Below, piece after piece: positions 11,159 through 18,936 of a DNA stretch of 64,000 nucleotides. The first letter of the stretch is position 1; every line of letters begins with the position of its first letter. Where the stretch lies: the NCBI GenBank assembly GCA_021604805.1, contig BQJR01000003.1, positions 558,001-622,000 of the forward strand, written 5' to 3'. The notes beneath the pieces are model-generated. The model did not search any database. It was not told where the DNA came from and was given only the letters and a program-made list of their open reading frames with translations. The DNA comes from Planctomycetota bacterium. GTDB lineage: Bacteria; Planctomycetota; B15-G4. The position numbers were made by a program, and so were the translations under genes.

Positions 11159-13630
11159 TCAGAAGCGGCGGCTCAGCTCGAAGCTGAAGGCGCGGGTCTC
11201 GTCGCCTTCCTGCTCGTTGAAGGCCTGGGCCCAGTCGAGACGCACCGTGATGCCGCCCAGGGCGGGCAGGCGCAGGCGCACGCCGACACCCGCGCTGTAG
11301 CGCACGTCTTGCAGCAGGTCGCTGAAGTTCGTGTCGGCGACGAGGTTGCCGGCGTCCACGAAGATCACGCCCTTGATCACCGACTCGTCGCGATCGCGGA
11401 ACAGGTTGCGCTGGGTGACGAGCGGGAAGATGGCTTCGATCGAGGCCACGGCTGCGAGCCGGCCACCGATGGCTTCGCCGTCGTTGTTCACGAGCCGCGG
11501 GCCGAGCTGCGTCTGCTTGATCTCTTGGTGCGGGCCGATGCCTTGGAAGTCGTAGCCGCGCACGGCGAAGGGGCCGGTGGCGCCGCCGGCGAAGAAGTTC
11601 TCGTAGAAGGGCAGGTCGTCGCCGTTGGTGGGCTCCACGGCGCCGAGCGCGAAGCGCGGGTTGAGCACGCGCATGTGGCCGTCGTCGTCTTCGCCCATGG
11701 GATGGAACCACTCGTTGGTCCACTGCAGGCGCACGGCGTCGATGTCTCCTCCGAGCGGGCCACCGATCGACTGGATGCGTGTGCGCGACTGGTAGCCGTC
11801 GGTGGGTTCGTAGAGCGAGTCGATGTTGTTGTAGCGGTGCGCGAACTCGAAGGAGTGCTTCACCTGCCGGCCCTCGGCCTTGGCGAACTCGGTCTTCTCA
11901 CCGGTGATCACGTCGGCCTGGGGATCATCGATGTCGGAGATGTCGATGCTCTCGATGCGCGGCCCGATCGAGATGCTGTGGTGACGGCTGAAGCGGTGAT
12001 CCCAGAACACGCCGAAGCCGAGCGTTTCTTGGGTGTACTCGCGGAACAAGCGCGTGCGGTCGTAGGCCTCGATCGAGTAACCCCAGGGCGTCTCGTCGGC
12101 CTCGTTGATCCAGGGTTCCTGGAAGACCACGTCGATGTTCGTGGTCTCCGTGCCGGGCACGATCTCCATGAACAGGCGCTGGCCGCCGCCGTGATAGGCC
12201 TCGCCCTGCCCGAAGAACTCGGTGAAGAAGCCGCCGAAGGAGCTGGCCGAGCGCGTGATGTCGAAGTTGCGCTTGTCCACCGAGATGCCACCGAAGAGGC
12301 CGCTGTCGGAGCCGGCGCCGAGCACGAAGCTGAACAGTCCGCTGGTGCTGTCGTCGATCTCGACCACCACGTCCACGTACTCGGGATCGGGCGTGGGTTC
12401 GGTGGTGACGCGCACGCGCGGCGAGCCGGCGAGGTCGGTGAAGTAGTTGAGCGCGATGAGCGCGTCTTCGCTGTAGGCGATCTCGCGCGTGTCGACAACG
12501 TCGCCCGGGTACACCGTGAGGTAGCGACGCACCACGCCGTCGCGCGTGCCCACGTTGCCGCGCACGATCACGTCGCGCACCTTCTTCCGCTGACGCTCGT
12601 CGAGCTTGAGGATCACGTCGTAGGCGGAGTCCTCGAGCGAGAGGATCGAGCCGTCGCGGATGTCGGCGTCGAGGAAGCCCGCCTCGCCGTACTTGGCTTG
12701 GATACGACGCACCACGCGCTCGAAGTCGGCCGCACGGAAGGCGGCGCCCACTTGCAGCGGCGAGTCTTCGAGCAGCTCAGCGTCGGTGAACTCGGTGTTG
12801 CCTTCCACCGTGAGGCTGCGCACGCGGTAGAGCGCGCCTTCGTCCACGCGCAGCGTGATCTCCACGTTCTCGCGCTCTTCGTCCCAGTCGAGCTCCTCGA
12901 GACTCACGCGCGCGTCGCGGTAACCCTCGCGCTGCACGAACTCCTCCAGGATCAGGATGTCGCGTTCGAGTTTGGCGCGCTCGTAGCTCGTGCCCACGAG
13001 CCACGACCAGAAGCCGGGTTTGCTGCGCAGCAGGCCGAGCGCGTCGTCGACATCGAGCGCGGTGAGGCCTTCCACGTGCAGCGCGTCGATGTCGACCCAA
13101 GGGCCCTCGTAGATGAGGAGCTTCATGCCCCGACCACCTTCCGCGAGCGGATAGGGATCGGGCTCCACCTGGATGAAGGGGTAGCCCTTCTTCTGGTAGT
13201 GCTCGGTGATCAGGCGACGCGCCTTCTCGATCTTGTCGGGCGCGACGCCGCCTTCGGTGACCAGCCCCGCCGTGCGACGCAAGGTGGCATCGGTGAAGCG
13301 GTCGTTGCCTTCGAAGAGCACTTCGCTGTAGGCGCGGATGCGCTTGAGCACGAAGGTCACGACGCCACCTTCGAAGTCCACGGTCTCCACGATGATGCCG
13401 TAGCGGTCGTGCAGCCAGCGCATGTCGGCTTCGACGTCTTCGCTCGAGTACGGGCGGCCCGCTTGCGTGCGCAAGTTGGAACGCACGAGCTCCGGGAGCA
13501 CGCCCACGCTGCCGTCCACGATCACGTGGTTCACCGGCTTGCCGTCGCGACTCGCGTCTTGCGCTGAGAGCCCAGACGTGAGCGCGAGCAACGCCAGCAA
13601 GAGCGCGAGCAAGACGGACGAACGTGGCAC
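11159..13630 (-). CDS. bamA: outer-membrane protein assembly factor BamA (Omp85)
   Basis: Inserts beta-barrel proteins into the outer membrane. The 823 residues start with a signal peptide (about 1-23, ending GLSAQ). A series of POTRA domains follows up to about residue 400; YGEAGFLDADI and YQKKGYPFIQV are POTRA signatures. A 16-strand-type barrel follows. VRGYDFQG is the conserved (V)RGF/Y motif of the Omp85 barrel, and the chain ends in Phe (SFELSRRF), the outer-membrane targeting signature. The start is GTG. It lies 14 nt after dnaB and just before lpxD. No skp/ompH gene is present between bamA and lpxD, unlike in proteobacteria. Confidence 0.94.
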   Translation of the reverse strand: MPRSSVLLALLLALLALTSGLSAQDASRDGKPVNHVIVDGSVGVLPELVRSNLRTQAGRPYSSEDVEADMRWLHDRYGIIVETVDFEGGVVTFVLKRIRAYSEVLFEGNDRFTDATLRRTAGLVTEGGVAPDKIEKARRLITEHYQKKGYPFIQVEPDPYPLAEGGRGMKLLIYEGPWVDIDALHVEGLTALDVDDALGLLRSKPGFWSWLVGTSYERAKLERDILILEEFVQREGYRDARVSLEELDWDEERENVEITLRVDEGALYRVRSLTVEGNTEFTDAELLEDSPLQVGAAFRAADFERVVRRIQAKYGEAGFLDADIRDGSILSLEDSAYDVILKLDERQRKKVRDVIVRGNVGTRDGVVRRYLTVYPGDVVDTREIAYSEDALIALNYFTDLAGSPRVRVTTEPTPDPEYVDVVVEIDDSTSGLFSFVLGAGSDSGLFGGISVDKRNFDITRSASSFGGFFTEFFGQGEAYHGGGQRLFMEIVPGTETTNIDVVFQEPWINEADETPWGYSIEAYDRTRLFREYTQETLGFGVFWDHRFSRHHSISIGPRIESIDISDIDDPQADVITGEKTEFAKAEGRQVKHSFEFAHRYNNIDSLYEPTDGYQSRTRIQSIGGPLGGDIDAVRLQWTNEWFHPMGEDDDGHMRVLNPRFALGAVEPTNGDDLPFYENFFAGGATGPFAVRGYDFQGIGPHQEIKQTQLGPRLVNNDGEAIGGRLAAVASIEAIFPLVTQRNLFRDRDESVIKGVIFVDAGNLVADTNFSDLLQDVRYSAGVGVRLRLPALGGITVRLDWAQAFNEQEGDETRAFSFELSRRF

Positions 13631-13644
13631 GCTCTTGTTCCCGA

Positions 13645-15108
13645 TCAGAGTGGCGGTGCCACGGGAGGTTCCGGCGGCATGCTCGGCGGCAAGGGCGGCG
13701 GCGGCATGTCCATCGGAGGCGGAGGCGGCGGCGGACCGCCACCCTGCAGCGAGGCCGCCGACGCGAAGTGCTCCGGGTTGTGGAAGCGCATCATGTTCGC
13801 GTGGAAGTTCAGGTCGACGGAGCCCGTGGGGCCAGTACGGTTCTTGGCCACGATGATCTCAGCGCGGCCCTTGGCCTCCACCTTCTCGGGGAAGTAGTAG
13901 TCCTCGCGGAACACGAGCAGCACGGCGTCGGCATCCTGCTCGATGGACCCCGACTCACGCAGGTCGCCCATGAGCGGGCGCTTGTCCTGGCGTTGCTCCA
14001 CGCCGCGGTTCAGCTGCGAGAGCGCGATCACCGGGCACTTGAGTTCGCGCGCCAGCTGCTTGAGCGACGACGACAAGCGCGAGATCTCGATCTGCCGACT
14101 CTCGGCGCCGCCGCCGAGCGAGAGCAGCTGCAGGTAGTCGACCACCACGAGGTCGAGGCCGTCGCGGCCCTTGATGCGGCGCGCCTTGGCGCGCAGCCGC
14201 GTGATCGTGAGCCCCGGCGTGTCGTCGATGTGCAGCTTGGCTTTGCTGAGACGACCGGCCGCTTCGGGCACCTTGGCGTACTCGTCGTTGCTGAGCTGGC
14301 CTTTGAGCAGGCGGTGCGCGTCGACCATCGCGTTGGAACACAGCATGTTCTCGGCGACCTGCTCCTTCGTGACTTCCAAGGTGAAGAGCAACGCGGTCTT
14401 GCCGCCGCGCACGCACACGTTGTCGAGCAGGCTCGTCGCGAAACTCGACTTACCCATCGAGGGGCGACCGGCGATGATGTAGAGGCCGCCTTCTTTGAGC
14501 CCGTTGAGGATGCGGTCGAGCTCGGTGAAGTGCGTCTTCATGCCGCCGGTCACGGCTTCGGCGTCGCCCTCTTGGAGCGCGTCGATCTTGGTGAGCGCGA
14601 CCTTCACGAGGTCGGACATCACGCCGCCCGAGTCGTTCTCACGGCCTTGCGCGATGGAGAAGATGCGTTGCTCGGCCTGGTCGAGCAGGTCTTCCACGTC
14701 GCGCGACTTGGCTTCCCAGGAGTCGCGCAGGATCTCTTGGGCGGCTTCCACCAAGCGGCGTCGCTCGGACGCTTCGCGCACCAGCTTGGCGTAGGACATC
14801 ACGTGCGCGGAGCTGGGCACCGACTCCATCAGCGCCACGAGCACATCCACGCCGCCCACGCGTTCGAGCTTGTCGTGGCGCGTGAGGTCGTTGACCGCGG
14901 TGACCAGGTCGACCGGTTCGTTGCGGTCGAAGAGATCTACGAGCACGCTGAAGATCTCAGAGTGCGCCGGCATGTAGAAGTCGTCGGCGACGAGCATCAA
15001 CACCACGTCGCCGATGCACTGGCGGTCGAGCAACATCGCGCCGATCACGCCCTGCTCGGCTTCGATGTTCTGCGGCGGGAGCCGCTCGGGAGCTTCGTTC
15101 CAGTCCAT
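13645..15108 (-). CDS. dnaB: replicative DNA helicase with polyproline C-terminal tail
   Basis: Hexameric 5'-3' helicase of the replication fork. The N-terminal domain starts at PPQNIEAEQGVIGAMLLD (11-28). The RecA-like domain has Walker A GRPSMGKSS (Lys220), the DnaB form LEVTKEQVAENMLC, Walker B VVVDYLQLL, and SQLNRGVEQR..PLMGDLRESGSIEQDAD. The helicase proper ends near residue 452. About 35 further residues are GGGPPPPPPP then mostly Pro, with interspersed Met, Glu and Ser. That tail is not part of ordinary DnaB (450-470 residues). It is in frame with the helicase and the gene has no frameshift. Confidence 0.95.
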   Translation of the reverse strand: MDWNEAPERLPPQNIEAEQGVIGAMLLDRQCIGDVVLMLVADDFYMPAHSEIFSVLVDLFDRNEPVDLVTAVNDLTRHDKLERVGGVDVLVALMESVPSSAHVMSYAKLVREASERRRLVEAAQEILRDSWEAKSRDVEDLLDQAEQRIFSIAQGRENDSGGVMSDLVKVALTKIDALQEGDAEAVTGGMKTHFTELDRILNGLKEGGLYIIAGRPSMGKSSFATSLLDNVCVRGGKTALLFTLEVTKEQVAENMLCSNAMVDAHRLLKGQLSNDEYAKVPEAAGRLSKAKLHIDDTPGLTITRLRAKARRIKGRDGLDLVVVDYLQLLSLGGGAESRQIEISRLSSSLKQLARELKCPVIALSQLNRGVEQRQDKRPLMGDLRESGSIEQDADAVLLVFREDYYFPEKVEAKGRAEIIVAKNRTGPTGSVDLNFHANMMRFHNPEHFASAASLQGGGPPPPPPPMDMPPPPLPPSMPPEPPVAPPL

Positions 15109-15244
15109 GCCCGCCTACCTCCCGTTGCGCCCTTCGCGCGGATCTCCACGGAGCGCCGCGCGACGCGAGACCACCGTGGGTCCGTTGACCTCACCGCCTG
15201 AGGTCAACCAGCGCGCATCCTAGGGCGCGCTGCGGAGGGCGTAA

Positions 15245-15278
15245 AGCGACCGGCTCCCGCGTGCGGGAACCGGTCGCT
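15245..15278 (-). terminator. hairpin terminator after rplI
   Basis: Inverted repeat AGCGACCGG..CCCGC / GCGGG..CCGGTCGCT, with 9 outer pairs, one mismatch, then T-A and four to five GC pairs around a tight loop. On the minus strand it is followed by TTTAC. It lies 20 nt past the rplI stop and well before dnaB, so it probably ends or attenuates the ribosomal-protein transcript. Confidence 0.65.
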
Positions 15279-15298
15279 CACTCGCCCGAAGACGAGGT

Positions 15299-15907
15299 TC
15301 AGCCGCTGGCGCTCTCGGGAGCGACTGCAGCCGCCTCGGAAGCCGCCGGCGCGTCGCCCTCAGCCGAGGTGTCGTCGCTGTCGCCGCCTTCATCGCCCTC
15401 GTCACCTTCAGCGTCGTCGTGTTCTTCGTCCACGAACTCTTCGATGACTTCGCCATCAAGGTCCACGGGCACCACGGTGAGCTTGTACGGCGCGAGGATG
15501 TCGCCGTGCAGGTGCAGCTCGAGTTCGAACTCGCCCGCTTCCTTGATGTGCTGAGTGAGACGCACCGCGCGCAGCGGCACGGCGTCCCAACCGGCTTCGA
15601 CCAAGGAGGTGTGGATGTCCTTCTCGGTGACCGAGCCGAACAGGTGACGCTCTTCGGTGGCGCGTGCGCGCACCTCGAGTTCGACACCCTTCACCTTGGC
15701 GGCGAGGTCTTCCATGGAAGCGATCAACTCGCGCTCTTCTTCCTCGGCCTTGCGATGCAGGCGACCCAGCATGCGCAAGGCGTCGGGGGTGTTACGCACG
15801 GCCTTGCGACCGGGCAACAAGAAGTTGCGCGCGAAGCCGTCCTTCACGCGGACCTGATCGCCGGGGCGACCGAGGCCTTCAACAGTTTCTAGCAGGATGA
15901 GATTCAC
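15299..15907 (-). CDS. rplI: 50S ribosomal protein bL9 with acidic C-terminal tail
   Basis: Large-subunit protein near the L1 stalk. The N-terminal MNLILLETVEGLGRPGDQV and KDGFARNFLLPGRKA are diagnostic, followed by the connecting helix and the C-terminal domain to about residue 150. It has 202 residues, against the usual 148-150. The extra 50 or so residues are very acidic (EEFVDEEHDDAEGDEGDEGG) and then Ala/Ser-rich, presumably disordered. Lies 14 nt after the fused rpsF-rpsR gene. Confidence 0.95.
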   Translation of the reverse strand: MNLILLETVEGLGRPGDQVRVKDGFARNFLLPGRKAVRNTPDALRMLGRLHRKAEEEERELIASMEDLAAKVKGVELEVRARATEERHLFGSVTEKDIHTSLVEAGWDAVPLRAVRLTQHIKEAGEFELELHLHGDILAPYKLTVVPVDLDGEVIEEFVDEEHDDAEGDEGDEGGDSDDTSAEGDAPAASEAAAVAPESASG

Positions 15908-15921
15908 GGCATCGACTCCGT

Positions 15922-16512
15922 TCAGCGACCGACGAACGGCAGCAGGGCCATGTTGCGCGCACGATGCACCGCGCGACGCAGGCGTCGCTGGCTCTTCGCA
16001 TGCAGGTTCGAGCGCACTCGCGAGAACAGCTTGCCCTGCGCCGAAATCATGCGGCGCAGCACTTGCGGGTTCTTGTAGTCGAGCAGCTCCCAGACCTTCT
16101 TCTGTTCTTCGTCGCCCTCGGCGGTCTTCACCTCGACGGTGTCGCCTTCGAAGCGGCGCCCGGCGCTGCGACCGGAGTCGGCGAGCGGGCCGGGGATCTC
16201 TTCGGTGGACGGCAGCGCCTCGAGCCCCACGAGCATGTGACGCAGCACGCGGTCGGAGAGACCCACATGGCGATCCAGCTCGACGAGCGAGTCGGCGGGC
16301 GCGCTGAAGTAAGTCAGCACGTAGGTCCCGGTTTGGTTGCCCTTCACCGGGTAGGAGAGCTTGCGGTTGGCCCAGACCGAGGAGTACGAGAGCTCCCCAC
16401 CGATCTTGTCCAAGAGCTCCTTCACGACCTCTTCTTGCGTGGCCGCGGGCTCCTCTTCGGACCCACCCGGGTCACGGTTGTGGAGCAGGAACATGCCTTC
16501 GTAGTGCTTCAA
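15922..16512 (-). CDS. rpsF-rpsR: fused 30S ribosomal proteins bS6 and bS18
   Basis: A single open frame of 196 residues encodes both partners of the S6:S18 heterodimer of the 30S platform. Residues 1-100 are bS6: KHYEGMFLLHN at the start, YPVKGNQTGTYVLTYF in the middle, VLRHMLVGLE at the end. Residues 102-139 are an acidic linker. Residues 140-196 are bS18: WELLDYKNPQVLRRMISAQG, RRAVHRARNMALLPFVGR. No stop or frameshift separates them. The start is taken as TTG at 16512, which aligns with MRHYE of S6 and has AAAGGA 6 nt upstream; an ATG at 16533 is the alternative. An in-frame GTG at 16131 could in principle start a free S18, but I see no clear ribosome site there. Confidence 0.9.
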   Translation of the reverse strand: MKHYEGMFLLHNRDPGGSEEEPAATQEEVVKELLDKIGGELSYSSVWANRKLSYPVKGNQTGTYVLTYFSAPADSLVELDRHVGLSDRVLRHMLVGLEALPSTEEIPGPLADSGRSAGRRFEGDTVEVKTAEGDEEQKKVWELLDYKNPQVLRRMISAQGKLFSRVRSNLHAKSQRRLRRAVHRARNMALLPFVGR

Positions 16513-16518
16513 GTGTGA

Positions 16519-16524
16519 TCCTTT
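16519..16524 (-). promoter_or_regulatory. ribosome binding site deciding the TTG start of rpsF-rpsR
   Basis: AAAGGA on the minus strand lies 6 nt upstream of the TTG at 16512. The competing ATG at 16533 has no such site. The roughly 200 nt between pth and this start may hold a leader; in other bacteria an S6:S18-binding RNA lies here, but I could not identify one. Confidence 0.55.
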
Positions 16525-16713
16525 CGATCCCATGGTCTTGGGGGCCGGGCCGACCACTCCAGTGCGGAGCGCTTCCCGACCGAGATGCGAACCGGACACC
16601 GTAGCGACGCGCCGCGCGCACGGCAAGCGCTGGCCCCCGTCCGCGGGCTGCCCTCGAGCGAGCTGCGGGGTCCTGGGCGGGCTGGGCGGCTTGCACACCG
16701 ACCGCCACTCGGC

Positions 16714-17292
16714 TCAGACCGGCGCGGTGTTGGCCTCGCGCAGCAAGCGCTCGAAGTCGCCGTCGCGCAGCCAATCCTCCACCAACCAGGCCGCACGTTC
16801 GCACATCTCTCGAGCGACGGGCTGCTCGGCGCGCTTGAAGCGTTCGAGCACGAAGCGCTCGGCCGGCATACGACCCGGCTCCCCGATGCCCATGCGCAAG
16901 CGCGGAACGGGGTGGTCCCCCACCAAGTCGAGGATCGAAGCGAGACCGTTCTGCCCGCCGGACGAGCCCTGCTTGCGGCAGCGTAGGCGGCCCAGCGGCA
17001 GGTGGAAGTCGTCGCAGAGTACGAGCAGCTCGGTGGGGCCGTCTTGCTCGGCCAACAGATCGCGGGCGGCGCGGCCTGACAGGTTCATGAACGTGGTGGG
17101 TTTGGCCAACACGTAACGCTGCTCGCCCAACTCGCCTGTGCAGACGAGCGCGCGCGGCTTGTTGTGGAAGCTGCGACCGAGACGACCTGCGAGCAGGTCG
17201 AGCGCGTCGAAGCCGACGTTGTGACGGGTGCCCTCGTACTCGGGCCCGGGATTCCCGAGACCGAGTACGAGGCGCACCGGCGAGGCAGACAA
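16714..17292 (-). CDS. pth: peptidyl-tRNA hydrolase
   Basis: Recycles peptidyl-tRNAs dropped by ribosomes. LGLGNPGPEYEGTRHNVGF at the N terminus carries the catalytic His in TRHNVGF. KPTTFMNLSG supplies the conserved Asn, CDDFHLPLG the catalytic Asp, and GGQNGL the second Asn. Gln stands where many enzymes have His (GGHNGL), a conservative departure. Length 192 is normal. It follows rplY with only 3 nt between, a pairing common in bacteria. Confidence 0.95.
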   Translation of the reverse strand: MSASPVRLVLGLGNPGPEYEGTRHNVGFDALDLLAGRLGRSFHNKPRALVCTGELGEQRYVLAKPTTFMNLSGRAARDLLAEQDGPTELLVLCDDFHLPLGRLRCRKQGSSGGQNGLASILDLVGDHPVPRLRMGIGEPGRMPAERFVLERFKRAEQPVAREMCERAAWLVEDWLRDGDFERLLREANTAPV

Positions 17293-17295
17293 GCC

Positions 17296-17958
17296 TCAGC
17301 CTTCCCCGTCGTCGCCCTTGGGCTTGTCGCCTTCGGCCTTCGGCGCGTCGCCGTCGGCAGCGGCGTCGTCTTCGCCCTCGGCATCTTCGGCCGGCTCTTC
17401 GGCCTTCGGCGCGGCCACGGCGAAGAGCGGTTCGCCTTCGTCGATGTGCTCGGGGTCGATCTTCACGCCCGCGGGCAACTTCAACTCGTTGGCGTGCAGC
17501 TGCTCACCGATGGCGAGCTCCGACACGTCGACGATGATGACGTCGGGGATCGAGTCGGCGCGGCACTTCACGGAGAGCGTGGGGTGCAGCGTGATGGCGT
17601 CGCCACCTTCGGCGACACCCTTCGGCGTGCCGCGGTACTCGACCTGCACTTCGACGTGCACTTCTTCGCCGAGATCGATGCGCGCGAAGTCCACGTGCAA
17701 CACGCGCTGCCCGAAGGTGTCGTATTGAACCTCTTTGACCAGCACGGACTCGTCGCCACCGGAGAGCTGCAGCGTGAACAGCTGGCTCGGGCCGGCGAGC
17801 GCGAGCTCGAGGTCGTGCGCGTTGAGCAACACGTTCATGTTGCCTTGGCCGTGACCGTAGATGTTGCCGGGAATGGATCCGTTGGCGCGCGCGCGACGCG
17901 AGCCTGCGGAGCCGGTCGTGTCGCGGGCCTCAGCCTTGAGGACAGGCGTGGTACTCAT
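17296..17958 (-). CDS. rplY: 50S ribosomal protein bL25 (CTC/TL5 type) with acidic tail
   Basis: 5S rRNA-binding protein of the long CTC family. The N-terminal L25 domain includes SRRARANGSIPGNIYGHGQ and VLVKEVQYDTFGQRVLHVDF. The C-terminal TL5 beta domain includes VEYRGTPKGVAEGG and LKLPAGVKIDPEHID. The last 40 or so residues are Ala, Glu, Asp and Lys rich (KAEEPAEDAEGEDD...), a low-complexity acidic tail like that of bL9 here. It lies between prs and pth, the gene order seen in many phyla. Confidence 0.93.
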   Translation of the reverse strand: MSTTPVLKAEARDTTGSAGSRRARANGSIPGNIYGHGQGNMNVLLNAHDLELALAGPSQLFTLQLSGGDESVLVKEVQYDTFGQRVLHVDFARIDLGEEVHVEVQVEYRGTPKGVAEGGDAITLHPTLSVKCRADSIPDVIIVDVSELAIGEQLHANELKLPAGVKIDPEHIDEGEPLFAVAAPKAEEPAEDAEGEDDAAADGDAPKAEGDKPKGDDGEG

Positions 17959-17988
17959 GGTTCTGCTCTTTCTGGAACGGCCGTCGGA

Positions 17989-18936
17989 TCAGTCGAGAAA
18001 CAGCGAGCTGACCGAGCGGCACACGTGAATGCGGTGGATGGTTTCGGCGAGCAGCGGAGCGACCGAGAGCGTCTCGATCACATCGGGGTACTCGCTCTGT
18101 GGGCAGACGGTGTCGGTGACGATGACGCCTTCGAGATCGGCGCCCGCGAGGCGCTCGAGCGCGGGGCCGGCGAAGACGCCGTGCGTGGCGGCGATCCAGA
18201 CCTTCTTGGCGCCGTGCGCGCGCACCATGCGACTCGCGTCGACGATGGTGCCGGCGGTGGCGACCATGTCGTCGACCAAGATCACGTCTTGCCCGTCGAC
18301 ATGACCGATGAGGTTTTCGGAGACGACTTCAGCGGGCCCCATGCGGCGCTTGTCGACGATCGCGAAGTTCATGCCGAGCATGCTGCTGTACGCGCGCGCC
18401 ATCTTGATGCCGCCCGCGTCCGGCGCGACGATCGTGGTGTTCTCGCGATCGAAGCCGGCGAAGCGCTCGCGGAACACGGGCTTCGCGTAGAGGTGATCCA
18501 CGGGCACGTTGAAGAAGCCTTGGATCTGCGGCGCGTGCAAGTCCATCGCGATCACGCGGTCGACACCCGCAACCGTGAGCAAGTCGGCGACCAACTTCGC
18601 AGTGATCGGTACGCGGCCTTCATCCTTGCGGTCTTTGCGCGCGTAACCGAAGTACGGCATCACCGCCGTGATGCGACCGACCGAGCTGCGTTTGCAGCAG
18701 TCGATCAGTGTGAGCAGCTCGACCAGGTTCTCGTTCACCGGCGGGCAGGTCGGCTGCAGGATGAAGACGTCCTTGCCGCGGACATCCTCGCTGAGCTTCA
18801 CGTTCACTTCGCCGTCGGGGAAGCGGCCGACCTCCGCGCTGCACAGCGGCTGCTCCAAGATCTCGGAGATGGCCTTGGCGAGCGGAGGGTGCGCGGTGCC
18901 GGCGAGCAGCGCGAGTCCGTTGTAGAGCGTCATCAT
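17989..18936 (-). CDS. prs: ribose-phosphate pyrophosphokinase (PRPP synthetase)
   Basis: Makes PRPP from ribose 5-phosphate and ATP for nucleotide, His and Trp synthesis. PFAM-type signatures are intact: RFPDGEVNVKL (38-48), YFGYARKDRKDEGRVPI (95-111), MDLHAPQIQGFF (131-142) and the PRPP-binding loop VDDMVATAGT (221-230). Length 315 is standard for class I. Its ATG overlaps the glmU stop as ATGA, so the two genes are probably translationally coupled, again a widespread arrangement. Confidence 0.96.
   Translation of the reverse strand: MMTLYNGLALLAGTAHPPLAKAISEILEQPLCSAEVGRFPDGEVNVKLSEDVRGKDVFILQPTCPPVNENLVELLTLIDCCKRSSVGRITAVMPYFGYARKDRKDEGRVPITAKLVADLLTVAGVDRVIAMDLHAPQIQGFFNVPVDHLYAKPVFRERFAGFDRENTTIVAPDAGGIKMARAYSSMLGMNFAIVDKRRMGPAEVVSENLIGHVDGQDVILVDDMVATAGTIVDASRMVRAHGAKKVWIAATHGVFAGPALERLAGADLEGVIVTDTVCPQSEYPDVIETLSVAPLLAETIHRIHVCRSVSSLFLD

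Noticed and set aside
10121..13567. 1148-codon open frame opposite bamA
   Set aside because: Antisense shadow of a clear Omp85 gene. Its translation is His/Val/Ala/Arg-rich with no motif, as expected from GC-rich codons read on the other strand.
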